This document shows, piece after piece, positions 1-7,631 of a DNA stretch of 64,000 nt. The notes beneath the pieces are model-generated. The model saw only the letters and a list, made by a program, of their open reading frames with translations. It searched no databases and was not told where the DNA came from. Origin of the DNA: Amycolatopsis orientalis DSM 40040 = KCTC 9412. GTDB taxonomy: Bacteria; Actinomycetota; Actinomycetes; Mycobacteriales; Pseudonocardiaceae. Position 1 is the first letter of the stretch. Each line of letters begins with the position of its first letter. Location: assembly GCF_000478275.1 (NCBI RefSeq), contig NZ_ASJB01000074.1:1-64000 (forward strand). Direction: 5' to 3'. The position numbers were made by a program, and so were the translations under genes.

Positions 1-70
1 CCGAACAAAGTCAGGTGTTGCAACCACCACTAGAACCCAAGGGGAAGGGGGCCTTCACGCGCAAGCTCGG

Positions 71-511
71 TCAGCGGCGGCCGGCGGCCAGGATGACGAG
101 GAACTGGCCGCCACCGGGTTCGACACCGGCGGTCACCGGCAGTCCCGGTAGCAGCCGGGAGAACCGGTCCACCAGCCACTCCGCGGCCTCGCGGGCGTCC
201 CGCTCGGTCGGGCAACGGGCCACCATCTCGCGGCCACCCTTGCGTTCCAGCCTCCCGGCGACCGTGATCAGCGGCGCGGGTTCGACCACGTGCAGGCGAT
301 CCGGCCAGGCGATGACCACCTTGACCGCGCCTTCGCGGGTGTTGCACCCGCGGTGCGCGAGCCGCTCGGGGATCTTGGCCTTCCGGTCGGCGGTGCGGCT
401 GTCGACGCTGGGTCCGCGAGGGTCGTTCACCGACATGCCGGGGTCGACCGGTTCGTCGCACACCCAGCAGCGCCAGCCATCGCGCTCGGCCACGTCATCA
501 AGGAGACTCAC
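71..511 (-). CDS. HNH-like zinc-binding hypothetical protein
   Basis: A 146-residue soluble protein with a GTG start. The N-terminal part reads ERDGWRCWVCDEPVD and later LAHRGCN, so two CxxC/HxxxC half-sites could bind one zinc ion in the way HNH-type nuclease domains do. The central aspartate-histidine pair of a classical HNH motif is not evident, so nuclease activity is uncertain. The C-terminal half looks like a small alpha/beta domain with no recognised family. It reads away from the sigma-factor gene and has no obvious operon partner. Confidence 0.6.
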   Translation of the reverse strand: MSLLDDVAERDGWRCWVCDEPVDPGMSVNDPRGPSVDSRTADRKAKIPERLAHRGCNTREGAVKVVIAWPDRLHVVEPAPLITVAGRLERKGGREMVARCPTERDAREAAEWLVDRFSRLLPGLPVTAGVEPGGGQFLVILAAGRR

Positions 512-798
512 CCGGGCAAACTAGCCTGCCAGGGCGCCGCCCCGCGCATCGCACCCGCCCGTGCGTCGTCGAAGGCCGTGAAGGCCCCCTTACCTCGGCT
601 CAGCCGAGGAAACTCGACCTTCACACCTTCCCCAAGTACATGATGGCCCCCTTCCTTGCGCTAGGCGCAAGGAAGGGGGCCATCATGTACTCGCCCGGGC
701 CCGAGACGCCGGGCACGGCGGAGCGCGAACGGCAGTCCCTCAAGGAGTCCTTCACGGACTTCGACCACGGTCGCCGGCGAGGATGGTTAACTTCGACC
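512..798. other. Intergenic region rich in inverted repeats
   Basis: No gene was seen between the HNH-like gene and the sigma factor. The stretch holds a short hairpin at 593-609 (CCTCGGCT, one base, AGCCGAGG), fragments of the recurrent CCTTCAC/GTGAAGG hairpin vocabulary, and the long inverted repeat listed separately at 636-690. Confidence 0.6.
636..690. repeat. 26-bp-arm inverted repeat
   Basis: The arms at 636-661 and 665-690 are exact reverse complements around a 3-nt loop (TAG). They contain the GGCCCCCTTCC / GGAAGGGGGCC vocabulary that recurs in the other intergenic hairpins of this window. It could act as a transcription terminator or be a mobile repeat. There is no U-tract. Confidence 0.8.
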
Positions 799-1743
799 AT
801 GCTGATCGGTGCGCGCGAGGTCGAGGTGTTCGAGGGGGCCAGGGGCAGACTGGAGGCGATCGCCTACCGCCTGCTGGGTTCGGCGAACGACGCCGAAGAC
901 GCCGTACAGGACACGTTCCTGCGCTGGCAGTCGGCCGACCGGGAGCTGATCGAGACGCCCGAGGCGTGGCTGACGAAGGTGCTCACCAACATCTGCCTCA
1001 ACCGCCTCACCTCAGCGCGGGCCAGGCGGGAAACCTATGTGGGGCAATGGTTGCCCGAACCGGTCTTCGCCGGGGACCGGATGCTCGGCCCGTCGGACAC
1101 CGTCGAGCAGCGTGAATCGGTCTCGATCGCGATGCTCGCGCTGATGGAGCGGCTTTCGGCCAAGGAACGCGTCGTGTACGTGCTGCGCGAGGCGTTCGGC
1201 TACTCGCACGGTGAGATCGCCGAGGTACTCGACCTCACCGAGTCGAACTGTCAGCAGATCTACCGGCGCGCCAAGCAACATCTGGCCGCGGACAGGCGCC
1301 GTGTGCCGGTCGACGCGGCCGCGGCTCGCAAGATCGTCGAGGAGTTCCTCGCCGCGGCGCTCAGCGGCAAGACCGACTCGCTGGTGAGGATGCTGACCGA
1401 CGACGCGATCAGCGTGGGCGACGGCGGGGGCGTCTTGTTCTCGTTGCCGCACCCGGTCACCGGGGCGACGCGGGTGGCGAGGTTCCTGCAGGGACTGTTC
1501 AAGCCCAGTGCGGCGAAGTGGTCGCTCATCGGTGGCCGTCCCGTCCTGTTCGCCGCGGTCGTCAACGAGATGCCCGCGCTGGTGCTGGAGGTCGAAGGCC
1601 GGGTCGCCGGGGTCGTCACGCTGGACGTGACCGCCGACGGTATCGCGGCCGTCCACGCCCAGGTGAACCCCGCCAAGCTCGAACGCGCGGAGTTCCACTG
1701 GGCCGCTTCCGACCAGGGAGAACCGCTTCCCGACACCTGGTGA
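799..1743 (+). CDS. ECF41-family RNA polymerase sigma factor
   Basis: A 314-residue extracytoplasmic-function sigma factor that directs RNA polymerase to a small set of promoters. Region 2 (about residues 10-75, with DAEDAVQDTFLRW) and region 4 (about 110-165) are followed by a SnoaL-like C-terminal domain. The three ECF41 signatures are visible: WLPEP at 84-88 in the linker, DGGG at 208-211, and NPAKL at 290-294 (family consensus NPDKL). In this family the C-terminal domain tunes activity in place of a separate anti-sigma factor. ATG 799 was chosen because the protein then starts like the family; an in-frame ATG at 640 would add an unlikely leader. The next two genes are an oxidoreductase and an epimerase-like protein, the usual ECF41 partners. 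Confidence 0.9.
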   Translation: MLIGAREVEVFEGARGRLEAIAYRLLGSANDAEDAVQDTFLRWQSADRELIETPEAWLTKVLTNICLNRLTSARARRETYVGQWLPEPVFAGDRMLGPSDTVEQRESVSIAMLALMERLSAKERVVYVLREAFGYSHGEIAEVLDLTESNCQQIYRRAKQHLAADRRRVPVDAAAARKIVEEFLAAALSGKTDSLVRMLTDDAISVGDGGGVLFSLPHPVTGATRVARFLQGLFKPSAAKWSLIGGRPVLFAAVVNEMPALVLEVEGRVAGVVTLDVTADGIAAVHAQVNPAKLERAEFHWAASDQGEPLPDTW

Positions 1744-1763
1744 CCCAGATCACATCATTCCGC

Positions 1764-1786
1764 TGTCAGGTTTCGCGCCGCTGTCC
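1764..1786 (+). promoter_or_regulatory. Candidate ECF41-type promoter
   Basis: TGTCAGG at 1764-1770 and TGTC at 1782-1785 lie about 45-65 bp before the oxidoreductase start. The first resembles the TGTCACA -35 element described for ECF41 sigma factors. The second element and the spacing do not match the published -10 (CGTC), so this is weak. Confidence 0.3.
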
Positions 1787-1828
1787 GGTTCAGGGAGCGA
1801 CACCAGCCGGACAGGAATGAGGGAAGCC

Positions 1829-3013
1829 ATGAAGCACCAGATCGTCGTCCTCGGGGCCGGATACGCCGGAACCAACGCCGCCGGCCGCCTCGCCAAGCGC
1901 CTGCACCCCGCCGACACCGAGATCACCCTCGTCAACGCCGACCCCGAGTTCGTCGAGCGCGTCCGCATGCACCAGCTCGCGACCGGTCAGGACCTGGAGC
2001 CGCGCGCGCTGACCGACGTCTTCGCGGGCACCGGTGTGCGAGTGCGGGTGGCGCGGGTGACCGCGGTCGACGCCGAACGCAAGACCGTCAGCCTCGAGGA
2101 CGCCGACGGACCCGGCGAGATCTCCTACGACACGCTCGTCTACGCGCTGGGCAGCAGCGCCGCCGACTGCGGTGTCCCCGGCGTCGCCGAGCACGCCCAC
2201 AGCGTCGCCGGCAAGCAGTCCGCGCTGCGGTTGCGCAAGAGCCTGGCCGACCTCGCCGCGGGCGGCACCGTGCTCGTCGTCGGCGGTGGCCTCACCGGCA
2301 TCGAAGCCGTCACCGAGATCGCCGAGGCCCGACCGGACCTCGACGTCTCGCTCGCCGTCCGTGGCGAGCTCGGCGGCTGGCTGAGCGGGAAGGCCCAGAA
2401 CCACTTGCGCCAGGCCGTCGACCGGCTCGGCATCACCCTGCACGAGCACACCGACGTCGTGGGCGTCGAGCCGGCGGGCGCGGTCATCGGCGACGGCCGG
2501 GCGATCCCGGCGCAGGTGACGGTCTGGACGGCCGGTTTCGCCGTCCACCCCCTCGCCGCAGCCACCACCTTGGAGGTCTCGGCGACCGGGCAGATCGTCG
2601 TCGACGAGACGATGCGGTCGGTCTCGCACGAGGACGTCTACGCCGTCGGTGACGCCGCGCTCGCACCGGGCGCGAACGGCACGCCGCTGCGGATGTCCTG
2701 CGCCTCGGGAGTTCCCACCGCGCACCAGGCGGCCGACGCCATCGCGGCCCGGCTGACCGGACGCCCGCTCCCCGTGAACAAGATCGGCTACAGCGGCCAG
2801 TGCGTCAGCCTCGGCCGCCGCGACGCGCTCGTGCAGTGGGTGACCCCGGACGACCAGCCCAAACCGTCCGCGCTCACCGGCAAGACCGCCGTGCGCGTCA
2901 AGGAGATGATCTGCAAGTCCGCGGCCTGGAGCATCTCCCACCCGACGATGCTGATGCCGGTCCGTCGTCGCCGTACCGTTCTGGCCGAACAGCGGCTCGC
3001 GCTCCCCGCCTGA
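1829..3013 (+). CDS. NAD(P)/FAD-dependent oxidoreductase (NDH-2-like)
   Basis: A 394-residue flavoprotein of the pyridine-nucleotide-disulfide oxidoreductase superfamily, related to type II NADH dehydrogenases. The FAD-binding Rossmann motif VVLGAGYAGTNAA is at the N-terminus, the second GxGxxG (VVVGGGLTGIEA) lies mid-protein for NAD(P)H, and DVYAVGDAA is the distal FAD motif. ATG 1829 has the ribosome site GAGGGA just upstream; the in-frame ATG at 1817 does not. It follows the ECF41 sigma factor and is its likely regulatory target. Its acceptor substrate is unknown. Confidence 0.85.
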   Translation: MKHQIVVLGAGYAGTNAAGRLAKRLHPADTEITLVNADPEFVERVRMHQLATGQDLEPRALTDVFAGTGVRVRVARVTAVDAERKTVSLEDADGPGEISYDTLVYALGSSAADCGVPGVAEHAHSVAGKQSALRLRKSLADLAAGGTVLVVGGGLTGIEAVTEIAEARPDLDVSLAVRGELGGWLSGKAQNHLRQAVDRLGITLHEHTDVVGVEPAGAVIGDGRAIPAQVTVWTAGFAVHPLAAATTLEVSATGQIVVDETMRSVSHEDVYAVGDAALAPGANGTPLRMSCASGVPTAHQAADAIAARLTGRPLPVNKIGYSGQCVSLGRRDALVQWVTPDDQPKPSALTGKTAVRVKEMICKSAAWSISHPTMLMPVRRRRTVLAEQRLALPA

Positions 3014-3071
3014 TCCCTCTCTTATTCCACAGTGGATAGATCTGTCCGCCGAGCAGAAGGACGAACCCATC

Positions 3072-3914
3072 ATGATCCTGATCACCGGAGCCAACGGCGT
3101 CGTGGGACGTCGAGTGACGGATATGCTGCTACAGGAAGGTGCTGCCGTCGCCGCGGTCACTCGCGGCCTCGGCGAAGCCCCTTCACCCGACGGCGTGAAA
3201 GTCGTCAGCGGTGACCTGTTCAGTCCACAGTGGATCGAACCGGCGCTGGAAGAGGTCGAGGCGATCCAGCTCAGCCCGCGTGCCACCGGCCCTGGTCTCG
3301 CCGAGCTGGTGAAACTGGCCCAAAGACAAGGCGTACGGCGGCTGGTGCTGCTGTCGGCCACCACGGTGGAGTATCCGGCGGGAGAGGCCCGGTTCGCCGC
3401 GCAGTTCAAGTTCGCCGAGGACCTGGTCACCGGTTCCGGTCTCGAATGGACGGTCCTGCGGCTGGCCGACTTCGCCGCCAACGCGCTGGCCTGGGCGCCG
3501 CAGCTCAAGGCCGGTGACGTGGTGCGCGGCGCGTACGCCCAGGCCGCCACTTCGCCGATCCACGAGACCGACATCGCGGCGGTCGCCGTACAGGCCCTCA
3601 CCGGCAGCGCCCATACGGGGATGGTCCACACGCTGACCGGCCCGCGGTCCTTGGACCAAGCCGAAAAGGTGCGGATCATCGGCTCCGCCGTCGGCCGGGC
3701 GTTGTCCTTCCAGGAACTCCCGCCCGACCGGGTGCGGCAGGGCATGCTCGCGCAAGGACTGCCCGAAGAAGTCCCTGCCCGGCTGCTCGGATCCCTGGCC
3801 GACTACGCCCTCCGCCCCGGCCCCACCACGAGGACCGTGGAAGACCTGCTGGGCAGGCCCGCGCTCACTTTCGACGACTGGGTACGGGACAACGCGTTCG
3901 CCTTCACTGGCTGA
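3072..3914 (+). CDS. NAD(P)H-binding NmrA/epimerase-like protein
   Basis: A 280-residue atypical short-chain dehydrogenase. The N-terminal ITGANGVVGRRV is a GxxGxxG dinucleotide-binding motif, and LVLLSATTVEY sits where the catalytic region of extended SDRs usually lies, but no clear YxxxK pair is seen. Such proteins act as NAD(P)H-quinone reductases, epimerases or redox sensors. It starts 58 bp after the oxidoreductase on the same strand with AGAAGGAC as ribosome site. With its neighbours it completes an ECF41-oxidoreductase-epimerase set. Confidence 0.8.
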   Translation: MILITGANGVVGRRVTDMLLQEGAAVAAVTRGLGEAPSPDGVKVVSGDLFSPQWIEPALEEVEAIQLSPRATGPGLAELVKLAQRQGVRRLVLLSATTVEYPAGEARFAAQFKFAEDLVTGSGLEWTVLRLADFAANALAWAPQLKAGDVVRGAYAQAATSPIHETDIAAVAVQALTGSAHTGMVHTLTGPRSLDQAEKVRIIGSAVGRALSFQELPPDRVRQGMLAQGLPEEVPARLLGSLADYALRPGPTTRTVEDLLGRPALTFDDWVRDNAFAFTG

Positions 3915-3944
3915 TGCCCACGCCCTTCCGGAACCAGCTCGCGG

Positions 3945-3990
3945 GTCGTGAGTGGTAATGACGGTTCTAACCGTCATTACCACTCACGAC
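3945..3990. repeat. Dispersed palindrome, copy A
   Basis: Perfect 22-bp arms (3945-3966 and 3969-3990) around CT, with core GTGAGTGGTAATGACGGTT. It begins 31 bp after the stop of the NmrA-like gene. The centre GGTTCTAACC is the reverse complement of the centre in the other three copies, so it is the same element inverted. The rest of 3915-4302 shows nothing beyond the ribosome site of the next gene. Confidence 0.9.
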
Positions 3991-4302
3991 TATCTGTACC
4001 GAAACCCCGCCGCACCGGGCACGTACTTCACCCCGCCACAACACTTCCACAACTTCGCCACTGGAGGTCGCGGGCACCATCGGCGTTCGACGGAGGACGG
4101 AAACCCGGCCTCCGCCCCGGAACCGCGGGGCCCGCCGTTCTTCGGTCCGGCGGACGACGCGTTCCGGCGGGGATGTCGTCGATGGTGAACCCGGATCGTG
4201 GTCCGGCGCCACAGCGGCCCGCGCCTCCGGTGGGCATCCCCATGATCGGGAACTTTTCGTCCGCGCGTCGCGGGCGAGGTTCTTCCCAGAAAGGGGAGGG
4301 AA

Positions 4303-5748
4303 ATGGCACAACCCCATCCCGCTCGCCGTCGTGTCGTTCCACGGCGAAGGGCGGTGATCGCGGTCGCCGCGATCCTGGCGGGCACGGTGGCCGGATTGCC
4401 GGCCGACACGGCGCTCGCGTCGAGTCACCGGGAAGCTCCGCTGATCTCGGGCGACCCGCCGGTGGACAACACCGACGTGTACGCGTTCGTCAGCCCCGAC
4501 AAGCCGGATACCGTGACGCTGATCGCGAACTGGTATCCGTTCTCGGAACCCAACGGGGGACCGAACTTCTATCCGTGGGCGACGGACGCCCACTACGACA
4601 TCAACATCGACAACAACGGTGACGCGAAAGCGGATCTGACCTACCGGTGGGATTTCCGCACCGAAGACCGGCGGGGGAACAACACCTTCCTCTACAACGA
4701 CGACCCGGTGACCTCACTGGACGACCCGGATCTGTTGTTCCGCCAGTCCTACACGTTGACGTTGATCGACCGGCCGAACGGGCGGGTCACCACCTTGGCC
4801 AGTTCCGCCAGGGTCGCGCCGTCGAACGTGGGCCCGGCTTCGATGCCGAACTACGGGACTCTTCGCGATCAGGCCATCACCGCCATTCCCGGCGGTGGGC
4901 GGAGTTTCGCCGGGCAGGCCGACGATCCGTTCTTCCTGGATCTGCGCATCTTCGACCTGCTCTACGGTGGCGATCTCTCCGAGGTCGGGCAGGACACGGT
5001 GGCCGGGTTCAACGTCAACACCATCGCGTTGCAGGTGCCCAAGAGCGTACTGACGCTCGCCGGAAATCCCGCCAGGAACCCCGTGATCGGGGTCTGGAGC
5101 GACACCGAGCGCTATTCGATCACGCTGCGTTCCCCCGGTGCACAGCAGTCGTTCGGCTCCGAGGTCCAGGTGTCGCGCCTCGGCAACCCGCTGGTGAACG
5201 AGGTCGTGGTGCCCGCGGCGTTGAAGGACCGGTTCAACTCGCTTCTGCCGGAGCAGGACCGGACGATACCCGCGCTGGTGAACAGGGTGACCAATCCGGA
5301 GGTGCCCGATCTGATCCAGCGGATCTACGGCATCCCCGCGCCCACCACGCCACGCAGCGACCTGGTGGAGATCTTCCTGGTCGGGATCACCAAGAAATTC
5401 GGTGACAAGCTCAACGCCGTCGATCTCAATTCGCAGCTCGTCAACGCCGACGTCGATCCGGCGAAATTCGCCCAGTCGGAACAACTGCGGTTGAACACGT
5501 CGATCCCGCCGTCCGCGCAGCCCAACCGGCTCGGGGTGCTCGGCGGCGACCTCCAAGGGTTCCCGAACGGCCGGAGGCCGGCCGACGACGCGCTCGACAT
5601 CAGTGTCCAGGCGTTGGAGGGCGCCGCGGTCAGCGGCATCGTCCTGCCGCTCGCGGCGGGTGACCGGGTCGACCGGAACGACGTCCCCTTCGGCACGGCG
5701 TTCCCGTATGTCGCCCTGCCGAACAACAAGGCGGTCAACTCGAGGTAA
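4303..5748 (+). CDS. DUF4331 exported protein
   Basis: A 481-residue protein with an Arg-rich N-terminus, a hydrophobic segment and a cleavage-like ALAS before the family hallmark SSHREAPLISGDP. DUF4331 proteins are secreted or periplasmic and have no established biochemical role. Asp/Asn-rich stretches such as NIDNNGDAKAD resemble calcium-binding loops, which is only suggestive. The ATG follows GGGGAGGGAA, a strong ribosome site. It is the first of three co-directional genes with a TPR protein and a small lipoprotein-like protein, which suggests a joint envelope function. Confidence 0.85.
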   Translation: MAQPHPARRRVVPRRRAVIAVAAILAGTVAGLPADTALASSHREAPLISGDPPVDNTDVYAFVSPDKPDTVTLIANWYPFSEPNGGPNFYPWATDAHYDINIDNNGDAKADLTYRWDFRTEDRRGNNTFLYNDDPVTSLDDPDLLFRQSYTLTLIDRPNGRVTTLASSARVAPSNVGPASMPNYGTLRDQAITAIPGGGRSFAGQADDPFFLDLRIFDLLYGGDLSEVGQDTVAGFNVNTIALQVPKSVLTLAGNPARNPVIGVWSDTERYSITLRSPGAQQSFGSEVQVSRLGNPLVNEVVVPAALKDRFNSLLPEQDRTIPALVNRVTNPEVPDLIQRIYGIPAPTTPRSDLVEIFLVGITKKFGDKLNAVDLNSQLVNADVDPAKFAQSEQLRLNTSIPPSAQPNRLGVLGGDLQGFPNGRRPADDALDISVQALEGAAVSGIVLPLAAGDRVDRNDVPFGTAFPYVALPNNKAVNSR

Positions 5749-5827
5749 GGGCGAGGCCGGTTGCTCCCGTGGTGGTCGCCGTCGACCGCGGCGATCACCA
5801 CCCCCCGACTCCTGGAAGGCGTTTCCG

Positions 5828-7186
5828 ATGTCAGCCGACAATTCCCGAAACGTGACCGATACCGGGCGCCGCCGTACCGGGCCACGTTCCGCTCGCGGTG
5901 CGCTCATGGCCGTTCTCGGCGCCGGCCTGCTCGTCGTCGGCGTCGCCGCGTTCCTCCCGCCCGCACCGGAGAGCCCGCCCGCCGTCGCGAGCGGGCCCGC
6001 CGGTGGTTCGAGCACCCTCGACCGGGCGATCAGGATGGCGCAGACCAAGTTGACGAAGCGGGACCACGATCCGCGGACCTGGGCCGAACTCGGCGCCGCC
6101 TATGTCGAAACGGCCCGGGTCAAGGCGGATCCCGCCTACTTCCCCAAAGCCGAAGTGGCGTTGCGCAAGTCACTGGCGCAGCAGCCCGACGGCAACGGGA
6201 CCGCGTTGACCGGTATGGGCGCGCTCGCCAACGCGCGGCACGATTTCGGCGCCGCCCGCGACTGGGGCGAGAAGGCCAAGGCGGTACTCCCCGACAACGC
6301 GGAGGTCTACGGCGTGCTCAACGACGCCTACACCCAGCTCGGTGACACCGCGGCGGCCACCGCCGCGCTGCAGCGCATGCTGGACCTCAAACCCGGCGTC
6401 TCCTCGTTCACCCGCGCCGCGTACGAGTTCGAGATCCACGGCCGGGTCGACGACGCGCGGAAAGCGCTCGACCGCGCGCTCGCGGACGCCATCGACCCCG
6501 GCGACATCGCCTTCTGCCGCAACCTGCTCGGCGAACTCGCCTACGACAACGGGGACTTCGACGCCGCGGAGCGCCACTACGAGGCAGGTCTGCTCGCGGT
6601 ACCGGACGACGGATCGCTGCGGCAAGGGAAAGCGAGGCTCGCGGCGGCGCGGGGACTGACCGAGAAGGCGCTCGCGGGCTACCAGGAACTCGTGTCCCAC
6701 AAGCCGAGCCTCGGTGGCCTGCAGGAGTACGCCCTCCTGCTGAAGACCGCGGGCCGGCCGGAACTCGCCGCACAGCAGTACGCGCTTTTCGACGAACAGC
6801 AACGACTTGAAGCCGCGTCCGGCGCGACCATCGACCTGGAGGCGTCGACGGTCGCCGCCGACCGCGGGAAGGCCGCGCAGGCACTGACCTTCGCGCAGTC
6901 GGAGTGGTCACGCAGGCGGCCCGTGTTCGTCGCGGACGCACTGGCCTGGGCGTTGCATCTCAACGGCCGGGACACCGAGGCGCTCACCTACGCCGATCAG
7001 GCCGCGAGCACCGGCTGGCGCAACGCCACCTTTTCCTATCACCGCGGCATGATCCTCGCCCGTCTCGGCCGGAACACCGAGGCCGTCGCGGCGCTCACCG
7101 AGGCGCTGCGGATCAATCCGGCCTTCTCCGTCGTCGAGGCGCGGGCGGCGCGGGCCGCGCTGGCGAACCTGCGCGGTGCCGGATGA
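5828..7186 (+). CDS. Membrane-anchored TPR protein
   Basis: A 452-residue protein. One transmembrane or signal-anchor segment (about residues 25-47, LMAVLGAGLLVVGVAAFL) is followed by tandem tetratricopeptide repeats across most of the protein, for example AEVYGVLNDAYTQLGDTAAA. TPRs form helical scaffolds for protein contacts, here probably on the outer face of the membrane. ATG 5828 has GGAAGG upstream; an open frame back to 5603 overlaps DUF4331 and is unlikely to be translated. Its stop overlaps the start of the next gene (ATGA), so the two are translationally coupled. Confidence 0.8.
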   Translation: MSADNSRNVTDTGRRRTGPRSARGALMAVLGAGLLVVGVAAFLPPAPESPPAVASGPAGGSSTLDRAIRMAQTKLTKRDHDPRTWAELGAAYVETARVKADPAYFPKAEVALRKSLAQQPDGNGTALTGMGALANARHDFGAARDWGEKAKAVLPDNAEVYGVLNDAYTQLGDTAAATAALQRMLDLKPGVSSFTRAAYEFEIHGRVDDARKALDRALADAIDPGDIAFCRNLLGELAYDNGDFDAAERHYEAGLLAVPDDGSLRQGKARLAAARGLTEKALAGYQELVSHKPSLGGLQEYALLLKTAGRPELAAQQYALFDEQQRLEAASGATIDLEASTVAADRGKAAQALTFAQSEWSRRRPVFVADALAWALHLNGRDTEALTYADQAASTGWRNATFSYHRGMILARLGRNTEAVAALTEALRINPAFSVVEARAARAALANLRGAG

Positions 7187-7614
7187 ATCCACGCGGGCAG
7201 CACCCGATCAGAAGGGCAGCGGACACCATGCGCAATCTGCCGACCGAACCGGCACGGCCCCGGCTCCGGGGCGCCATCGTGAGTATTCTGCTTTTCGGTG
7301 CCGTCGCCACGGCGTGCGCCGTGACGGCCGCCGATTCCGGCCCTCGCTTCGACGACGAGTCGACCGACGGTGCGGCAGTCGAGCTGAGCTGCATGAAACA
7401 CCAGCCACAGGCACCCGGGAGCCGCTATACCGACGCCTCGCACAGGCGGACCGACGAGCTGCTCGCCTTGCTCCGCTATTACACCGCCAACGGCGGCAAA
7501 CCTTACTGTGACGGCAAGAGCGTCACCGACGTCGACCGGCAGTGGGTCGACCTCTACCTGCAGTTGGGCGCGGACAGGGGAAACGTCACCGCGCTGGTCG
7601 ACGGGGCGAGATGA
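7183..7614 (+). CDS. Small exported, lipoprotein-like hypothetical protein
   Basis: A 143-residue protein that overlaps the TPR gene by 4 bp. A hydrophobic stretch ending AVATACAV at about residues 34-47 resembles a weak lipobox with the Cys as possible lipid attachment site. The mature part has two further cysteines (SCMKHQ and KPYCDG) that could form a disulfide. Function is unknown. A start at ATG 7228 is possible. The coupling with the TPR and DUF4331 genes is the best hint to its role. Confidence 0.65.
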   Translation: MNPRGQHPIRRAADTMRNLPTEPARPRLRGAIVSILLFGAVATACAVTAADSGPRFDDESTDGAAVELSCMKHQPQAPGSRYTDASHRRTDELLALLRYYTANGGKPYCDGKSVTDVDRQWVDLYLQLGADRGNVTALVDGAR

Positions 7615-7631
7615 GACCCGGCGGGACGGGC

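Noticed and set aside
1790..3745. A long open frame on the minus strand (651 codons) opposite the oxidoreductase and NmrA-like genes
   Set aside because: It is antisense to two well-supported genes, has the low-complexity Arg/Gly/Pro/Ala composition of GC-rich shadow frames and matches no family.
3945..3990. The palindromes as insertion-sequence ends or attachment sites
   Set aside because: No transposase or integrase is nearby, no target duplications were seen, and all copies lie just after stop codons.
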